DNA of 64,000 bases. It comes from Methylobacterium terricola (GTDB lineage Bacteria; Pseudomonadota; Alphaproteobacteria; Rhizobiales; Beijerinckiaceae). Each line of letters starts with the position of its first letter. Position 1 is the first letter of the stretch. This document shows, piece by piece, positions 45,300 through 54,122 of the stretch. The DNA lies in assembly GCF_006151805.1 (NCBI RefSeq), contig NZ_VDDA01000013.1, forward strand, positions 120,436-184,435. The letters run 5' to 3'. The notes under the pieces are model-generated. The model was not told where the DNA came from. It saw only the letters and a list, made by a program, of their open reading frames with translations, and made no database searches. The translations under genes were made by a program, and so were the position numbers.

Positions 45300-46178
45300 A
45301 TGACGATCACGACGACGGACGGCGTGGCGCTCCACGTCGAGGAGGCGGGGACCGGCACCCCGATCCTGTTCATCCATGAATTCGGCGGCAACCACGCGAG
45401 TTGGGAGCCGCAGCTGCAGTATTTCAGCCGGCGCCACCGCTGCATCACCTACGCGGCGCGCGGTTATCCGCCGTCCGACGTGCCGGAGAGCCTCGACGCC
45501 TACTCGCAAGGAATCGCCGCCGCCGACGCGGTCGCGGTGCTGGACGGGCTCGGCATCGACAGGGCGCACGTCGTCGGCCTGTCGATGGGCGGGTTCTGCA
45601 CCGTCCATGTCGGCCTGCAATACCCCGAGCGCGCCCTGTCGCTGACGGTGGCGGGGGCCGGCTACGGCTGCGAGAAGGAGTTCGAGGACTATTTTCGCGG
45701 CGTCTCCCTCGAAGTGGCCGACAATTTCGAGCGCAAGGGCGCGCAGGAATTCTCCAAGATCTACGCGCTCGGTGCCAGCCGGGTGCAGTTCCAGAACAAG
45801 GACCCGCGCGGCTGGCAGGTCTTCGCCGACCGGCTCGCCACCCATTCGGACAAGGGCGCCGCGATGACGATGCGCGGCGTCCAGGCCCGCCGGCCGTCCT
45901 TCTACGATCTCGAGGACGAGCTGAGGCGCATGGCGGTGCCGACCCTGGTCGTGGTCGGCGACGAGGACGACCATTGCCTCCAGCCCGGGATCTTCCTCAA
46001 GAAGACGATCCCCGCCTGCGGGCTCTCGGTATTCCCGAAGACCGGCCACACCCTGAACCTGGAGGAGCCCGCCGCCTTCAACGCGCTCGTCGCCGAGTTC
46101 ATCGCCCAGGTCGAGGCCGGGCGCTGGCTGCCCCGCGATCCGCGGGCGCTGCCGGGACAGATCATGCGGACGACGTGA
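45300..46178 (+). CDS. Alpha/beta hydrolase fold protein
   Basis: 292 residues. Nucleophile elbow GLSMGGFC (Ser about 95), an oxyanion-side FIHEFGGNHASW, acid candidate GDEDDH and catalytic His in PKTGHTLNLEEP. The family covers esterases, amidases and C-C hydrolases. It sits in the SDR-aminotransferase-carbamoylase operon. Confidence 0.92.
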   Translation: MTITTTDGVALHVEEAGTGTPILFIHEFGGNHASWEPQLQYFSRRHRCITYAARGYPPSDVPESLDAYSQGIAAADAVAVLDGLGIDRAHVVGLSMGGFCTVHVGLQYPERALSLTVAGAGYGCEKEFEDYFRGVSLEVADNFERKGAQEFSKIYALGASRVQFQNKDPRGWQVFADRLATHSDKGAAMTMRGVQARRPSFYDLEDELRRMAVPTLVVVGDEDDHCLQPGIFLKKTIPACGLSVFPKTGHTLNLEEPAAFNALVAEFIAQVEAGRWLPRDPRALPGQIMRTT

Positions 46179-46180
46179 CG

Positions 46181-47428
46181 ATGGCCGGATCCGTCTCCGA
46201 CCGGCTCTGGCGCCGGCTGATGCAGCTGTCCGAGATCGGTGCCATTCCGGGCGGCGGCGTCGACCGGCAGGCGCTCACCGCGGGCGAGGCCGAGGCCTGG
46301 CGCCAGGTGATCGGCTGGGGCCGCGAGGCCAGGCTGGCGCCCGAAACCGACGAGGCCGGCAACCTCTTCCTGGTCCTGCCCGGCCGCGACCGGGCGGCTC
46401 CGCCGGTCCTGGTCGGCAGCCACCTCGACACCCAGCCGACCGGCGGGCGCTTCGACGGGGCGGCGGGGGTGCTCGCCGCCCTCGACGCCGTGACGGACCT
46501 CGCCGCGGGCGGGCGGGTGCCGGAGCGCGATTGCATCGTCGTCGCCTGGATGAACGAGGAGGGCAGCCGCTTCGCCCCCGGCATGATGGGCTCGGAGGCG
46601 TTCTGCGGCGTGCGCGCCCTCGCGGCGATCCGGGCCGTCCGGGACGCGGACGGGATCGGCGTGGGCGAGGCCCTCGACGGCTTCCTCGCCGGGTTCCCCG
46701 ACCTGCCGCGCCGGCCCCTGGCTACGCCGGTCGCGGCCTATCTGGAACTGCATATCGAGCAGGGACCGGTGCTGGAGGCGGCGGGCTGCCCGGTCGGAAT
46801 CGTCACCGGCATCCAGGGCAAGAGGACCTATTCGGTGTGCCTCGCCGGCGCGGAGGGCCATGCCGGCACCCTCGCGATGGCGGAGCGCCACGACGCGGTG
46901 GCGGCCTTCGCGCGCTGCGCCGTCGCGCTCCACGCCGCGATCGGCGGCCTCGACCCGGCGATCAAGTTCACCATCGGGCGGGTCACGGTCGTGCCGAACG
47001 CCCCCTCGGTGATCGCCCGGGAGGTGCGGTTCAGCATCGACCTGCGCCACCCGGACAACGCGGTGCTGGACGCGGCGGGCGCCCGGATCGAAACCCTGTG
47101 CCGGGCCGAGGCGGGCCCCTGCACGGTCGCGGTGACGCCCCTCGTCGCCGCCCCCTCGAACGGCTTCGACCCCGTGCTCCGGGACCGGATCGGGCGGGCG
47201 GCGGCGGATCTCGGGATCCCGGCGATGCCGCTCCTCTCGGCCGCCGGCCACGATGCCCGTCACCTCGCCTCCTTATGCCCGAGCGCGATGATCTTCGTCC
47301 CCTGCCGGGCTGGGATCAGCCACGCCCCGGCCGAATGGGCCGAACCCGACGACCTCGCCGCCGGCGCGGGCGTTCTCGCCCGCGTGCTCGGCGAGCTCGC
47401 CTTCGCCGACACACTGCCCCTCGCGTGA
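46181..47428 (+). CDS. M20-family amidase/hydantoinase-carbamoylase
   Basis: 415 residues from ATG 46181; GTG 46175, overlapping the hydrolase stop, is the alternative. Zn-ligand segments GSHLDTQPTGGRFDGAAGV (His 81, Asp 92) and WMNEEGSRF (Glu 126-127) are conserved, and ELHIEQGPVLE follows. The subgroup hydrolyses N-carbamoyl-L-amino acids, allantoate or ureidoglycine. Substrate uncertain. Confidence 0.92.
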   Translation: MAGSVSDRLWRRLMQLSEIGAIPGGGVDRQALTAGEAEAWRQVIGWGREARLAPETDEAGNLFLVLPGRDRAAPPVLVGSHLDTQPTGGRFDGAAGVLAALDAVTDLAAGGRVPERDCIVVAWMNEEGSRFAPGMMGSEAFCGVRALAAIRAVRDADGIGVGEALDGFLAGFPDLPRRPLATPVAAYLELHIEQGPVLEAAGCPVGIVTGIQGKRTYSVCLAGAEGHAGTLAMAERHDAVAAFARCAVALHAAIGGLDPAIKFTIGRVTVVPNAPSVIAREVRFSIDLRHPDNAVLDAAGARIETLCRAEAGPCTVAVTPLVAAPSNGFDPVLRDRIGRAAADLGIPAMPLLSAAGHDARHLASLCPSAMIFVPCRAGISHAPAEWAEPDDLAAGAGVLARVLGELAFADTLPLA

Positions 47429-47439
47429 GGAGACGCCCG

Positions 47440-48369
47440 ATGACCGACACGGCCCCGATCGACATGGCGGACCTGCCGGTGCAGCACCCGCACAACCCCG
47501 GCAGCCCGGCCGAGGCGCGGGCGCGCTTCTTCAATTCCGGCAACGCCTTCAACATCAAGCTGCCGCCGGTGCCAGCCCGTGTCTTCACCGAGGAGGCCGC
47601 CCGGGCGCTCGCCCCGGACGCGCCGACGGGCTTCGTGGCCTGCGACCAGGCGGAGGCGATGGCCTGCCCCTTCCCGGCCACCACCCCGTTGATGCTGGCG
47701 CGCTACGCCACCATCGCGGCGGGCGAGCGCCTCGCCTGCGACCTCGTGGCGACCGGCTCGGTCTGGTTCGTCATCGCCGGCACGGGCGAGACGCGGGCCG
47801 GCACCGAGACCCTGCGCTGGGGGGCCGGCGACGTGATGCTCCTGCCCGGCGGCGCGGTCGCGCATGTGGCGGAGAGCCGGGCGGTGCTGTGGAGCGTCAG
47901 CAACGCGCCGCAGCTCGCCCACGACGCCTCGTGCCCACCCGCCATCCCGGTCGCTCCGGTGCATTACCCGGCGGCCGAGATCGACCGCCAGCTCGCGGTG
48001 ATCACGGCGTCCGGCACCAACGCGACGACCTCGGGCCTCGCCCTGATCTTCTCCTCGGACGGTCTCGAGGCGAGCCGCAACATCCTGCCGACCCTGACCC
48101 TCTCGCTCAACACCCTGCCGCCCGGCACGGACCAGCGGGCTCACCGCCACAACTCGGCGGCGGTGACCCTGGCGGTCGCGGGCGAGCGCTGCTTCTCCAG
48201 GGTCGACGGCTCCCGCTGCGACTGGACCCCGTGGGCGACCCTGGTGACGCCGCCCGGCGCGCCGCACTCGCACCACAACGACGGCGGCGACCGGGCCCGC
48301 TTCCTGATCGTGCAGGATGGCGGCCTGCACTACCACGCCCGTACGATGGGCTTCGCGTTCCTGGAGTGA
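47440..48369 (+). CDS. Cupin domain protein (two-lobed, gentisate-dioxygenase-like)
   Basis: 309 residues; GGAG precedes ATG 47440. The C-terminal cupin holds the His motif TDQRAHRHNSAAVTLAV and GAPHSHHND for metal binding. The N-terminal half is also a beta barrel (SVWFVIAGTGETRAGTE) but lacks metal-binding His, as in gentisate/salicylate 1,2-dioxygenases. The true reaction is unknown; a ring-cleaving dioxygenase or a sugar/acid isomerase are options. Stops 6 bp from the convergent LivF gene. Confidence 0.85.
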   Translation: MTDTAPIDMADLPVQHPHNPGSPAEARARFFNSGNAFNIKLPPVPARVFTEEAARALAPDAPTGFVACDQAEAMACPFPATTPLMLARYATIAAGERLACDLVATGSVWFVIAGTGETRAGTETLRWGAGDVMLLPGGAVAHVAESRAVLWSVSNAPQLAHDASCPPAIPVAPVHYPAAEIDRQLAVITASGTNATTSGLALIFSSDGLEASRNILPTLTLSLNTLPPGTDQRAHRHNSAAVTLAVAGERCFSRVDGSRCDWTPWATLVTPPGAPHSHHNDGGDRARFLIVQDGGLHYHARTMGFAFLE

Positions 48370-48375
48370 CGCGCC

Positions 48376-49101
48376 TCAGACGCTGAGATGGCCCAGGATC
48401 CGCTCTCGCGCAGTGCCGTCGATGCCCCCCTCGTCGTCAATCTCGCCGAGCTTGAGCGCGGCCCAGCGGTCGGCGACCTTGAGGGCGAAGCCGAGATTCT
48501 GCTCGACGATCAGCATGGCGGTGCCGCTCGCCGCCCGCTCGGCGGTCAGGGCGGCGGCGATGCGGTCGACGACCGAGGGCTGCAGGCCCTCGGAGATCTC
48601 GTCGATGAGGAGCAGGCGCGGCCGCAGCATCAGGGCGCGGGCGAGGATCAGCATCTTCTGCTCGCCGCCCGACAGCGTGCCGGCGCGCTGGGCCAGCCGG
48701 TCCTTCAGGAACGGGAAATGGCCGAACACCCGGTCGAGCGCCTCCGGCAGGAGCCGGTCCGAGGCCAGCGCCAGGCGCAGGTTGTCGCGGATCGACAGAT
48801 CCTGGAACAGGGGCTGCTCCTGGGGGGCGTAGCCGATTCCGAGCGCCACGAGCCTGGCCGGCGACAGGCCCGCGACGGAGCGCCCGTCGATCGCGATCGA
48901 GCCCGCCCGCAGGGCGACCAGCCCCAGGATGGTCTTGAGCAGCGTCGTCTTGCCCATGCCGTTCTTGCCGAGGAGCGCGACGATCTCGCCCGGCCCGACC
49001 CGGAGCGACACGCCCTTCACGATCGCGACGGCGCCGTAGCCGCTCGATACCCCGTCGAGGACGAGGCCGCCCGTCCCGTCCCGCTGCGTCGTCTCAGGCA
49101 T
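48376..49101 (-). CDS. ABC transporter ATP-binding protein, LivF/UrtE-like
   Basis: 241 residues. Walker A GKNGMGKTT, signature LSGGEQKM, Walker B LLLIDEISEG (note IleSer after Glu instead of Pro). Start overlaps the fusion protein stop by 8 bases. Last gene of the amiC-led operon. Confidence 0.93.
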   Translation of the reverse strand: MPETTQRDGTGGLVLDGVSSGYGAVAIVKGVSLRVGPGEIVALLGKNGMGKTTLLKTILGLVALRAGSIAIDGRSVAGLSPARLVALGIGYAPQEQPLFQDLSIRDNLRLALASDRLLPEALDRVFGHFPFLKDRLAQRAGTLSGGEQKMLILARALMLRPRLLLIDEISEGLQPSVVDRIAAALTAERAASGTAMLIVEQNLGFALKVADRWAALKLGEIDDEGGIDGTARERILGHLSV

Positions 49102-50896
49102 GCGCGCCTCCCGCGTAGATGGTCCGCACCAGCGCGGAGCCGACGACCTCCTCCACCGTCCCGTCGAGCACCAGCCGGCCCTGGTGCAGCACGACGATGC
49201 GCGAGGAGATCTCGCGCACGAAGTCGAGATCGTGCTCGACCAGCACCACCGCGATGCCGAGATCGGCGGCCAGGCCCTTGAGCACGGTGCCGATCGTGGT
49301 GCGCTCGGCCTTGGTCAGGCCGGCCGTCGGCTCGTCGAGGAGGATGATCCGCGGCTCCAGCGCCATCACCATGGCGAGTTCGAGCGCCTGCTTCTGGCCG
49401 TGCGAGAGCAGGCGGGCGGGCTCGGCCATGAGGGCGTCGAGACCGGTCATCCGCAGGATGTCGAGCACCGGCTGCGGCAACCCGAGGATGTCGGCCCGGC
49501 GCAGGGGGCTCGGGGCCTCGTGGGCGGCGCGGGCGAGCCGCAGGCATTCCGCCACCGACAGGCTCTCGAACACGCTGGCGACCTGGAACTTGCGCCCGAC
49601 GCCCAGCGCCACGATGCGATTCGGCGTCAGGCCGGCGGTCGCGGTCCCGGCCACCGCCACGCTGCCCCGGAACGGCTCGGTGCCGTCGCTCAGGCAGCGC
49701 ATCAGCGTGGTCTTGCCGGCGCCGTTCGGACCGACGAGGCTGACCAGCTCGCCCGCCCGGACGGTGAGGTCGATGCTCTCCAGCACGGTGAGGCTGCCGT
49801 AGGACTTGGCGAGACCTTCGACGCTGAGAAGCGGCGCCTCATTGCGTGGGGCCGCCCGCGCGGGACGGGCGGCGAGTCGCGGAGCCGCCGCACGCCGCCC
49901 GAGCGGCAGGACCGACACGGCGCGGCGCGCCAGCTCGGCGAGGCCGCCCGGCAGCAGGATGATGATGGCGACGAAGGCGGTGCCGAGGAGGAGCTGCCAG
50001 AGGAAGGGCAGGTCGCCCGAGAGGTTCGCCGCGAGGTAGTCGATCGCGATCGTGCCGAGGACCGGCCCGACCAGCGTGCCGCGGCCGCCGAGCGCGACCC
50101 AGATCACCAGCTCGGTGCCGAAGAGGAAGCCGGCATTCTCCGGCGCCACCACGCCCGAGGCGTTGGCGAAGACGAAGCCGGCGAGGCCCGCCACGCCGGC
50201 CAGCACCGCGGTGAGGCCGATCTGCAGGCGCCGGGGATTGAGGCCGAGATAGGCGCAGCGCGCCTCGTTGTCCCGCAGCGCCACGAGCAGGCGCCCGGCA
50301 TCGGAGCGCACGAGGATCCAGGCCGCAAGCGTCACGACGACGAGGAGGATGGCGGCCAGGCGGAAGAAGCCCTCGATCTCGAGCGGCAGCACGTCGAAGC
50401 CGACGAGGCCGCTGCTGGAGCCGGTCCGCTCGCCGCCGGAATAGATGCCTTGCGTCACCACGATCGGCACGACGAGGGAGATCACCGAGGCGTAGAGCGG
50501 CGTCGAGCGGTGGTAGAAGGACAGCCATCCGACCGCGAGGCCGAGGAGGAGCGGCGCGACGACGGCGAGCGCCGCCGCCGCCGCCATCCAGTGCGGCGCC
50601 CCGCCCTGGGCGGAGAGCAGCATCGCGGTGGCGTAGGCGCCGATGCCGAAGAAGGCGGCCTGCCCGAAGGTCAGGATGCCGGCAAAGCCCCAGAGCAGGT
50701 CGACCGTGACGGCGAGCACCGCGTAGATCATCGAGCGGGTCAGCACGTTGACCGCGAAGGTGTCGAGGACGAGCGGCGCGACCCAGAGCGCCATGGCGGC
50801 GAGGAGGGCGACGGCGAGCGGGGCCGCCCGTGCGAGGCGGGGACGCCCGCTGGCCCGCGCGGCGGCGAGGCCGGCGGCCGGAACGGTCTCAGGCAC
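49094..50896 (-). CDS. Fused ABC permease and ATPase (LivM-LivG)
   Basis: 600 residues in one frame. Residues about 1-330 form a LivM permease (GFAGILTFGQAAFFGIGAYATAM core ILTFGQAAFFGIGAY; GLNPRRLQIGLTAVLAG). An Arg/Ala-rich linker (about 331-355) leads to a LivG-type ATPase with Walker A GPNGAGKTT, the GVGRKFQVASVF Q-loop, signature LLSHGQKQALELAM, and Walker B IILLDEPTAGL. LSHGQ is the form seen in urea transporter UrtD. Separate LivM and LivG proteins are the norm, so the fusion fixes the stoichiometry. Confidence 0.95.
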   Translation of the reverse strand: MPETVPAAGLAAARASGRPRLARAAPLAVALLAAMALWVAPLVLDTFAVNVLTRSMIYAVLAVTVDLLWGFAGILTFGQAAFFGIGAYATAMLLSAQGGAPHWMAAAAALAVVAPLLLGLAVGWLSFYHRSTPLYASVISLVVPIVVTQGIYSGGERTGSSSGLVGFDVLPLEIEGFFRLAAILLVVVTLAAWILVRSDAGRLLVALRDNEARCAYLGLNPRRLQIGLTAVLAGVAGLAGFVFANASGVVAPENAGFLFGTELVIWVALGGRGTLVGPVLGTIAIDYLAANLSGDLPFLWQLLLGTAFVAIIILLPGGLAELARRAVSVLPLGRRAAAPRLAARPARAAPRNEAPLLSVEGLAKSYGSLTVLESIDLTVRAGELVSLVGPNGAGKTTLMRCLSDGTEPFRGSVAVAGTATAGLTPNRIVALGVGRKFQVASVFESLSVAECLRLARAAHEAPSPLRRADILGLPQPVLDILRMTGLDALMAEPARLLSHGQKQALELAMVMALEPRIILLDEPTAGLTKAERTTIGTVLKGLAADLGIAVVLVEHDLDFVREISSRIVVLHQGRLVLDGTVEEVVGSALVRTIYAGGAHA

Positions 50897-51722
50897 GCGA
50901 GAATCCTTTCGGGCTGATGCGCAGCACGAGGGCGGCCAGCACGGCGACCGCGATGCTGCCGAGAACCGGGCTGACGAAGGTGCTCACCAGCACCTGCGCC
51001 GCGCCGAAGACGAGGCAGGCCGCCGCGAGGGCCAGGAACGACGTGTCGGCGACCATCACCAGCATGAAGGCGCCGATCAGCCAGCCGACGCCCATGGTGG
51101 GATCGACGCTGGTCAGCGGCGTGAGCAGCACCCCGGCGAGCGCCGCGAGGCCGGCGCCGATCATGAAGACCACGAGGCGCACCCGGGCGGTATCGAGCCC
51201 GAGGCTGCGCGCCAGGGTCTCGTTCATGATGACCGCGCGGGCCGAGAGTCCCAGGCGCGTGCGCTCGATCACCAGCGCGAAGACGGCACCGATGACGAGT
51301 GCGGCGACGAGCGCGACAAGGCGGTAGGCGGAATAGCCGGTGCCGAGGATCTCGACGGTGCCGGACAGGAGGTTGGGGGTGAGCTGGACGTCGCGCCCGA
51401 AGGCGAGGGTGATGAGCTGGCCGACGACGATGCCGAGACCCCAGGTCGCCAGGATCGCGTCGAGGGGCCGGCGGTAGAGCGGGCGGATGATGACATATTC
51501 GGCGAGGCCCCCGAGGGCCGCGCCGACCACGAAGGCGATCGGCAGCGCGGCCCAGGGGTTCAGCCCGAGCTTTCCCGTCACGACGGCGCAATAGGCGCCG
51601 ATCGTGAGCCAAGCCCCGTGCGCGAAGTTGATGATCTTCAGGACGCCGAAGACCGCGAGGAGCCCGATCGCCACCACGAACAGGATCGCGGCGGTCGTCA
51701 GGATGTCGAGGAGGAGGAGCAT
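50889..51722 (-). CDS. ABC permease, LivH/UrtB-like
   Basis: 277 residues from ATG 51722 (MLLLLDIL); an in-frame ATG 51764 lies inside a hairpin and has no ribosome site, so the shorter form is preferred. Hallmark GVLKIINFAHGAWLTIGAYCA and eight helices. Overlaps the fusion gene by 8 bases. Confidence 0.9.
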   Translation of the reverse strand: MLLLLDILTTAAILFVVAIGLLAVFGVLKIINFAHGAWLTIGAYCAVVTGKLGLNPWAALPIAFVVGAALGGLAEYVIIRPLYRRPLDAILATWGLGIVVGQLITLAFGRDVQLTPNLLSGTVEILGTGYSAYRLVALVAALVIGAVFALVIERTRLGLSARAVIMNETLARSLGLDTARVRLVVFMIGAGLAALAGVLLTPLTSVDPTMGVGWLIGAFMLVMVADTSFLALAAACLVFGAAQVLVSTFVSPVLGSIAVAVLAALVLRISPKGFSRA

Positions 51723-51741
51723 CGTGCCATCCGGGTTGAGG

Positions 51742-51764
51742 ATGTCCGGCGATCGGCCGGACAT
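51742..51764. promoter_or_regulatory. Perfect hairpin ATGTCCGGC-GATCG-GCCGGACAT before LivH
   Basis: Nine paired bases and a five-base loop, 20 bp upstream of the chosen LivH start. May be a leader hairpin affecting LivH translation, a small transcription barrier after the substrate-binding protein, or an operator. Confidence 0.6.
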
Positions 51765-51820
51765 GGGTCACGTCGCCGGTATCGGCCGGAATGGGCCGAG
51801 CGGATTCCGCACCCGCCGCA

Positions 51821-51857
51821 TCATCCCGGGGCCGCGGAGCGGAACCCGGGATCCATG
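51821..51857. repeat. REP-like element, copy 2
   Basis: TCATCCCGGGGCCGCGGAGC then GGAACCCGGGATCC: an inverted version of the element at 30130-30166, sharing CATCCCGGGGCCGCGGA. Confidence 0.75.
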
Positions 51858-51918
51858 ACCGCCAGCGCCTGAGCATGACGCTGTACGCGTCCCGCCTGAT
51901 CCTGCGTCGTCAGCGGAT

Positions 51919-51962
51919 GGGGATCCCGGGTTCCCGCCTACGGCGAGCCCCGCGATGACGGG
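51919..51962. repeat. REP-like element, copy 3
   Basis: GGGGATCCCGGGTTCCCGCC ... GGCGAGCCCCGCGATGACGG, opposite in orientation to copy 2. Confidence 0.65.
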
Positions 51963-51987
51963 GAGAGATGTCGGCGGATGTGCCGGA

Positions 51988-53145
51988 TCAATCCAGCTTG
52001 GGGCATTGCTCGCCCGGATCGACGTCCTTGAAGGTCCCGACCACCTTGACCGAGCCGTCGCCCTGGACCTGGCCGAGATACATCGTCAGCGGCGCGTGAT
52101 GCTGCTTGCTCATGCCGATCGTGCCGCGCGGCCCGGTGGCGGTCACGGTCGGCAGGGCCGCCAGCACCTTGGCGGTCTCGGTGCTGCCGGCCTTCTCGAC
52201 CGCGGCCTTGTAGAGGTAGATCGCCTCGTATTCCGGCACCGAGAGGTCGTTGGGGGTGCGCAAGCCTGCGCCGAACTTCTTCTCCATCGCGGCCAGGAAC
52301 GCCTTGTTCTGCGGGCTGTCGATGCCGGTGACGTAGGAGGCCGAGAGGTAGATGCCGTCCGCGTCCTTCCCCATGCTCTTCGCCGTGCCCTCGTCGACCG
52401 CGAGGTTGGCGTAGGGCAGGGTCACGCCGGCGCCGCGCAGCTGCTTGGTCAGCGTGACGTTCGGGGCGCCGCCGGCCGTGGAGGTGACGAGCGCGTCGGG
52501 CTTCGCCTCCTTCAGCTTGGAGATGATCGCGGTCCAGTCGCTGCCGTCCATCGGCAGGTATTCCTCGCCGACCACCTTGGCCCCGGTCTTCTCGATATAG
52601 GCCCGCGTGAAGGCCAGCATGCCGCGGCCGAAGGCGTAGTCGCTGCCGATGAGGAAATAGGTCTTGGCGTTCTTGTCCTTGGCGAAGGCGTCGATCACCG
52701 GCGGCACCTGCTGCTCGGGCACCCAGCCGTTGACGAATAGGTTCTTGTTGCAGGAGTGGCCCTCGTAGAACGAGGTATAGATGTAGGGCACGCGGCCCTT
52801 GGTGACGGCGGGCAGGCCGGCATTGCGGGCCGCGCTCGTCTCCATCGCGATGATGACGTCGACCTTCTTCTGGTAGATCAGCGCATCGAACGCCTTCTGG
52901 GCGCCGGCCGCGCCCGACGCGTCGTCCGCGACCTCGAGGGCGAGCTTGCGGCCGAGCACGCCGCCGCCGGCGTTGATCTCCTCGACCGCGAGTTCCGCCG
53001 CCTGCACGACGGAGGGCGCGACCACGCTGTTGGCCCCCGACAGGCCGACCGGGACGCCGATGACGATGGGCTTCTCCGCCGCCAGGACCGGCGAGGCGGT
53101 GAGGACGAGCGCGGCGAGCGCGCCGACGAGGGGACGTGTCGACAT
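51988..53145 (-). CDS. ABC transporter substrate-binding protein, LivK/UrtA/AmiC-like, secreted
   Basis: 385 residues with a Sec leader (LVGALAALVLTASPVLA) and type I binding fold (VIGVPVGLSGANSVVAPSV). Contains an unpaired-looking Cys pair region (GHSCNKNLF and EQCPKLD at the end) that could form a disulfide. GGAG precedes ATG 53145. Downstream of the nitrilase and upstream of LivH, so it likely binds the amide. Confidence 0.92.
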   Translation of the reverse strand: MSTRPLVGALAALVLTASPVLAAEKPIVIGVPVGLSGANSVVAPSVVQAAELAVEEINAGGGVLGRKLALEVADDASGAAGAQKAFDALIYQKKVDVIIAMETSAARNAGLPAVTKGRVPYIYTSFYEGHSCNKNLFVNGWVPEQQVPPVIDAFAKDKNAKTYFLIGSDYAFGRGMLAFTRAYIEKTGAKVVGEEYLPMDGSDWTAIISKLKEAKPDALVTSTAGGAPNVTLTKQLRGAGVTLPYANLAVDEGTAKSMGKDADGIYLSASYVTGIDSPQNKAFLAAMEKKFGAGLRTPNDLSVPEYEAIYLYKAAVEKAGSTETAKVLAALPTVTATGPRGTIGMSKQHHAPLTMYLGQVQGDGSVKVVGTFKDVDPGEQCPKLD

Positions 53146-53199
53146 GGGTGCGGGCTCCTTCGGAAAGAGGATGGGAGGAACAGGTCTCGTCCGGCGCCG

Positions 53200-54045
53200 T
53201 CAGGCGTAGAGGTCGGTGCGGCGGTCGCCGAGGACGGAGTTGAACTCGTTGAGATCCTTGTGGCCGGCCTCGGCGAGGTCGATCACCGCCGAGACGGTCT
53301 CGGGCGCCTCCCGGCTCGCCGGGCCGGCCAGCGTCCAGCCCTTCGGGCCGATGATCAGGCTCTGGCCCTCGAAAGGCTGGCCGCGCTCGACCCCGACCCG
53401 GTCGGCACAGGCGATGAAGATCCCGTTCGAATGCGCGGCGGCGCGGTGCAGGGTGTTGGCCATCGCCGCCTCGCCCGCGGGCTGGTTCGGCATCGGCACC
53501 CAGTTGGTCGGGATGCAGACGATCTCGGCGCCGGCGAGGGCGAGCTGCCGGAAGGTCTCGGGAAACCAGCCGTCGTAGCAGATCGCGATGCCGATCTTCC
53601 CCAGCGCGGTCGCGAAGACCGGGAAGCCGAGATCGCCCTTGCGGAAGAACAGGTTCTCCCGGTGCCAGAGATGCGCCTTGCGGTAGGTGCCGACGAAGCC
53701 GTCGGGCCCGGTGATCAGGGCGGAGTTGTAGAGCGCGTCCCCTGCCCGCTCGGCGATCCCCGCCACGATGTGGATGCCGAGCTCCGCGGCGAGCGCGGTC
53801 CAGGCCCGGGTCGTGGGGCCGTCCGGCACCGGCTCGGCGAGCGCCGCCGCCTCGTCGGGCGTCTCGAACACGTAGCCGGTGCTGGCGAGCTCCGGCAGCA
53901 CGACGAGCCGGCTGCCCTCGCGGGCGGCGGCGCGGACGAGGTCGGAGGCGCGGGCGAGATTGGCCGCGACCGCGCCGAATTCCGGCTCGAACTGGATGCA
54001 CGAGACCCTGAGAGATCGGCGAGCGGGATCGTTCGCTTGGACCAT
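53200..54045 (-). CDS. Carbon-nitrogen hydrolase (nitrilase superfamily amidase)
   Basis: 281 residues from ATG 54045, with GGAG 6 bases upstream. The catalytic triad is visible: Glu 52 in VVLPELASTGY, Lys 123 in TYRKAHLWHREN, Cys 156 in GIAICYDGWFPE. The group covers aliphatic amidases, N-carbamoyl-amino acid hydrolases and beta-ureidopropionase. In the Pseudomonas ami operon AmiE (same superfamily, longer) is controlled by AmiC/AmiR, and here it follows AmiC-AmiR directly. Confidence 0.93.
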   Translation of the reverse strand: MVQANDPARRSLRVSCIQFEPEFGAVAANLARASDLVRAAAREGSRLVVLPELASTGYVFETPDEAAALAEPVPDGPTTRAWTALAAELGIHIVAGIAERAGDALYNSALITGPDGFVGTYRKAHLWHRENLFFRKGDLGFPVFATALGKIGIAICYDGWFPETFRQLALAGAEIVCIPTNWVPMPNQPAGEAAMANTLHRAAAHSNGIFIACADRVGVERGQPFEGQSLIIGPKGWTLAGPASREAPETVSAVIDLAEAGHKDLNEFNSVLGDRRTDLYA

Positions 54046-54060
54046 GATCGCTCCAAAACG

Positions 54061-54099
54061 CAAAAAACCCCTGGACGCGGAAATCTATCCGCAGACCAG
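54061..54099 (-). terminator. Leader intrinsic terminator before the nitrilase gene
   Basis: On the minus strand: CTGG-TCT-GCGGA, loop TAGATT, TCCGC-GT-CCAG, then GGGG and six T (54062-54067). A long stem plus T-run 15-55 bases before the start codon is a typical attenuator. Together with the upstream AmiR gene it suggests anti-termination control. Confidence 0.8.
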
Positions 54100-54100
54100 A

Positions 54101-54112
54101 GGCTTCGAAGCC
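54101..54112 (-). other. Perfect palindrome GGCTTCGAAGCC in the amidase leader
   Basis: Self-complementary 12-mer just upstream of the terminator stem. As RNA it could form GGC with loop UUCGAA. It may be part of an anti-terminator or simply a spacer hairpin. Confidence 0.4.
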
Positions 54113-54122
54113 GGGATGTGAT

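Larger units (their letters stand above)
51765..51984. other. Intergenic region with two facing REP-like elements
   Basis: No credible ORF. Two copies of a GGATCCCGGG/CCCCGCGATGAC-type element (51821-51857 and 51919-51962) face each other about 60 bp apart and separate the LivK-like gene from LivH in the otherwise tightly packed operon. Confidence 0.6.

Noticed and set aside
54101..54112. GGCTTCGAAGCC as a second ANTAR hairpin
   Set aside because: The only hexaloop it can form (UUCGAA) lacks A at position 1, and the stem is three base pairs; kept only as an unassigned leader element.
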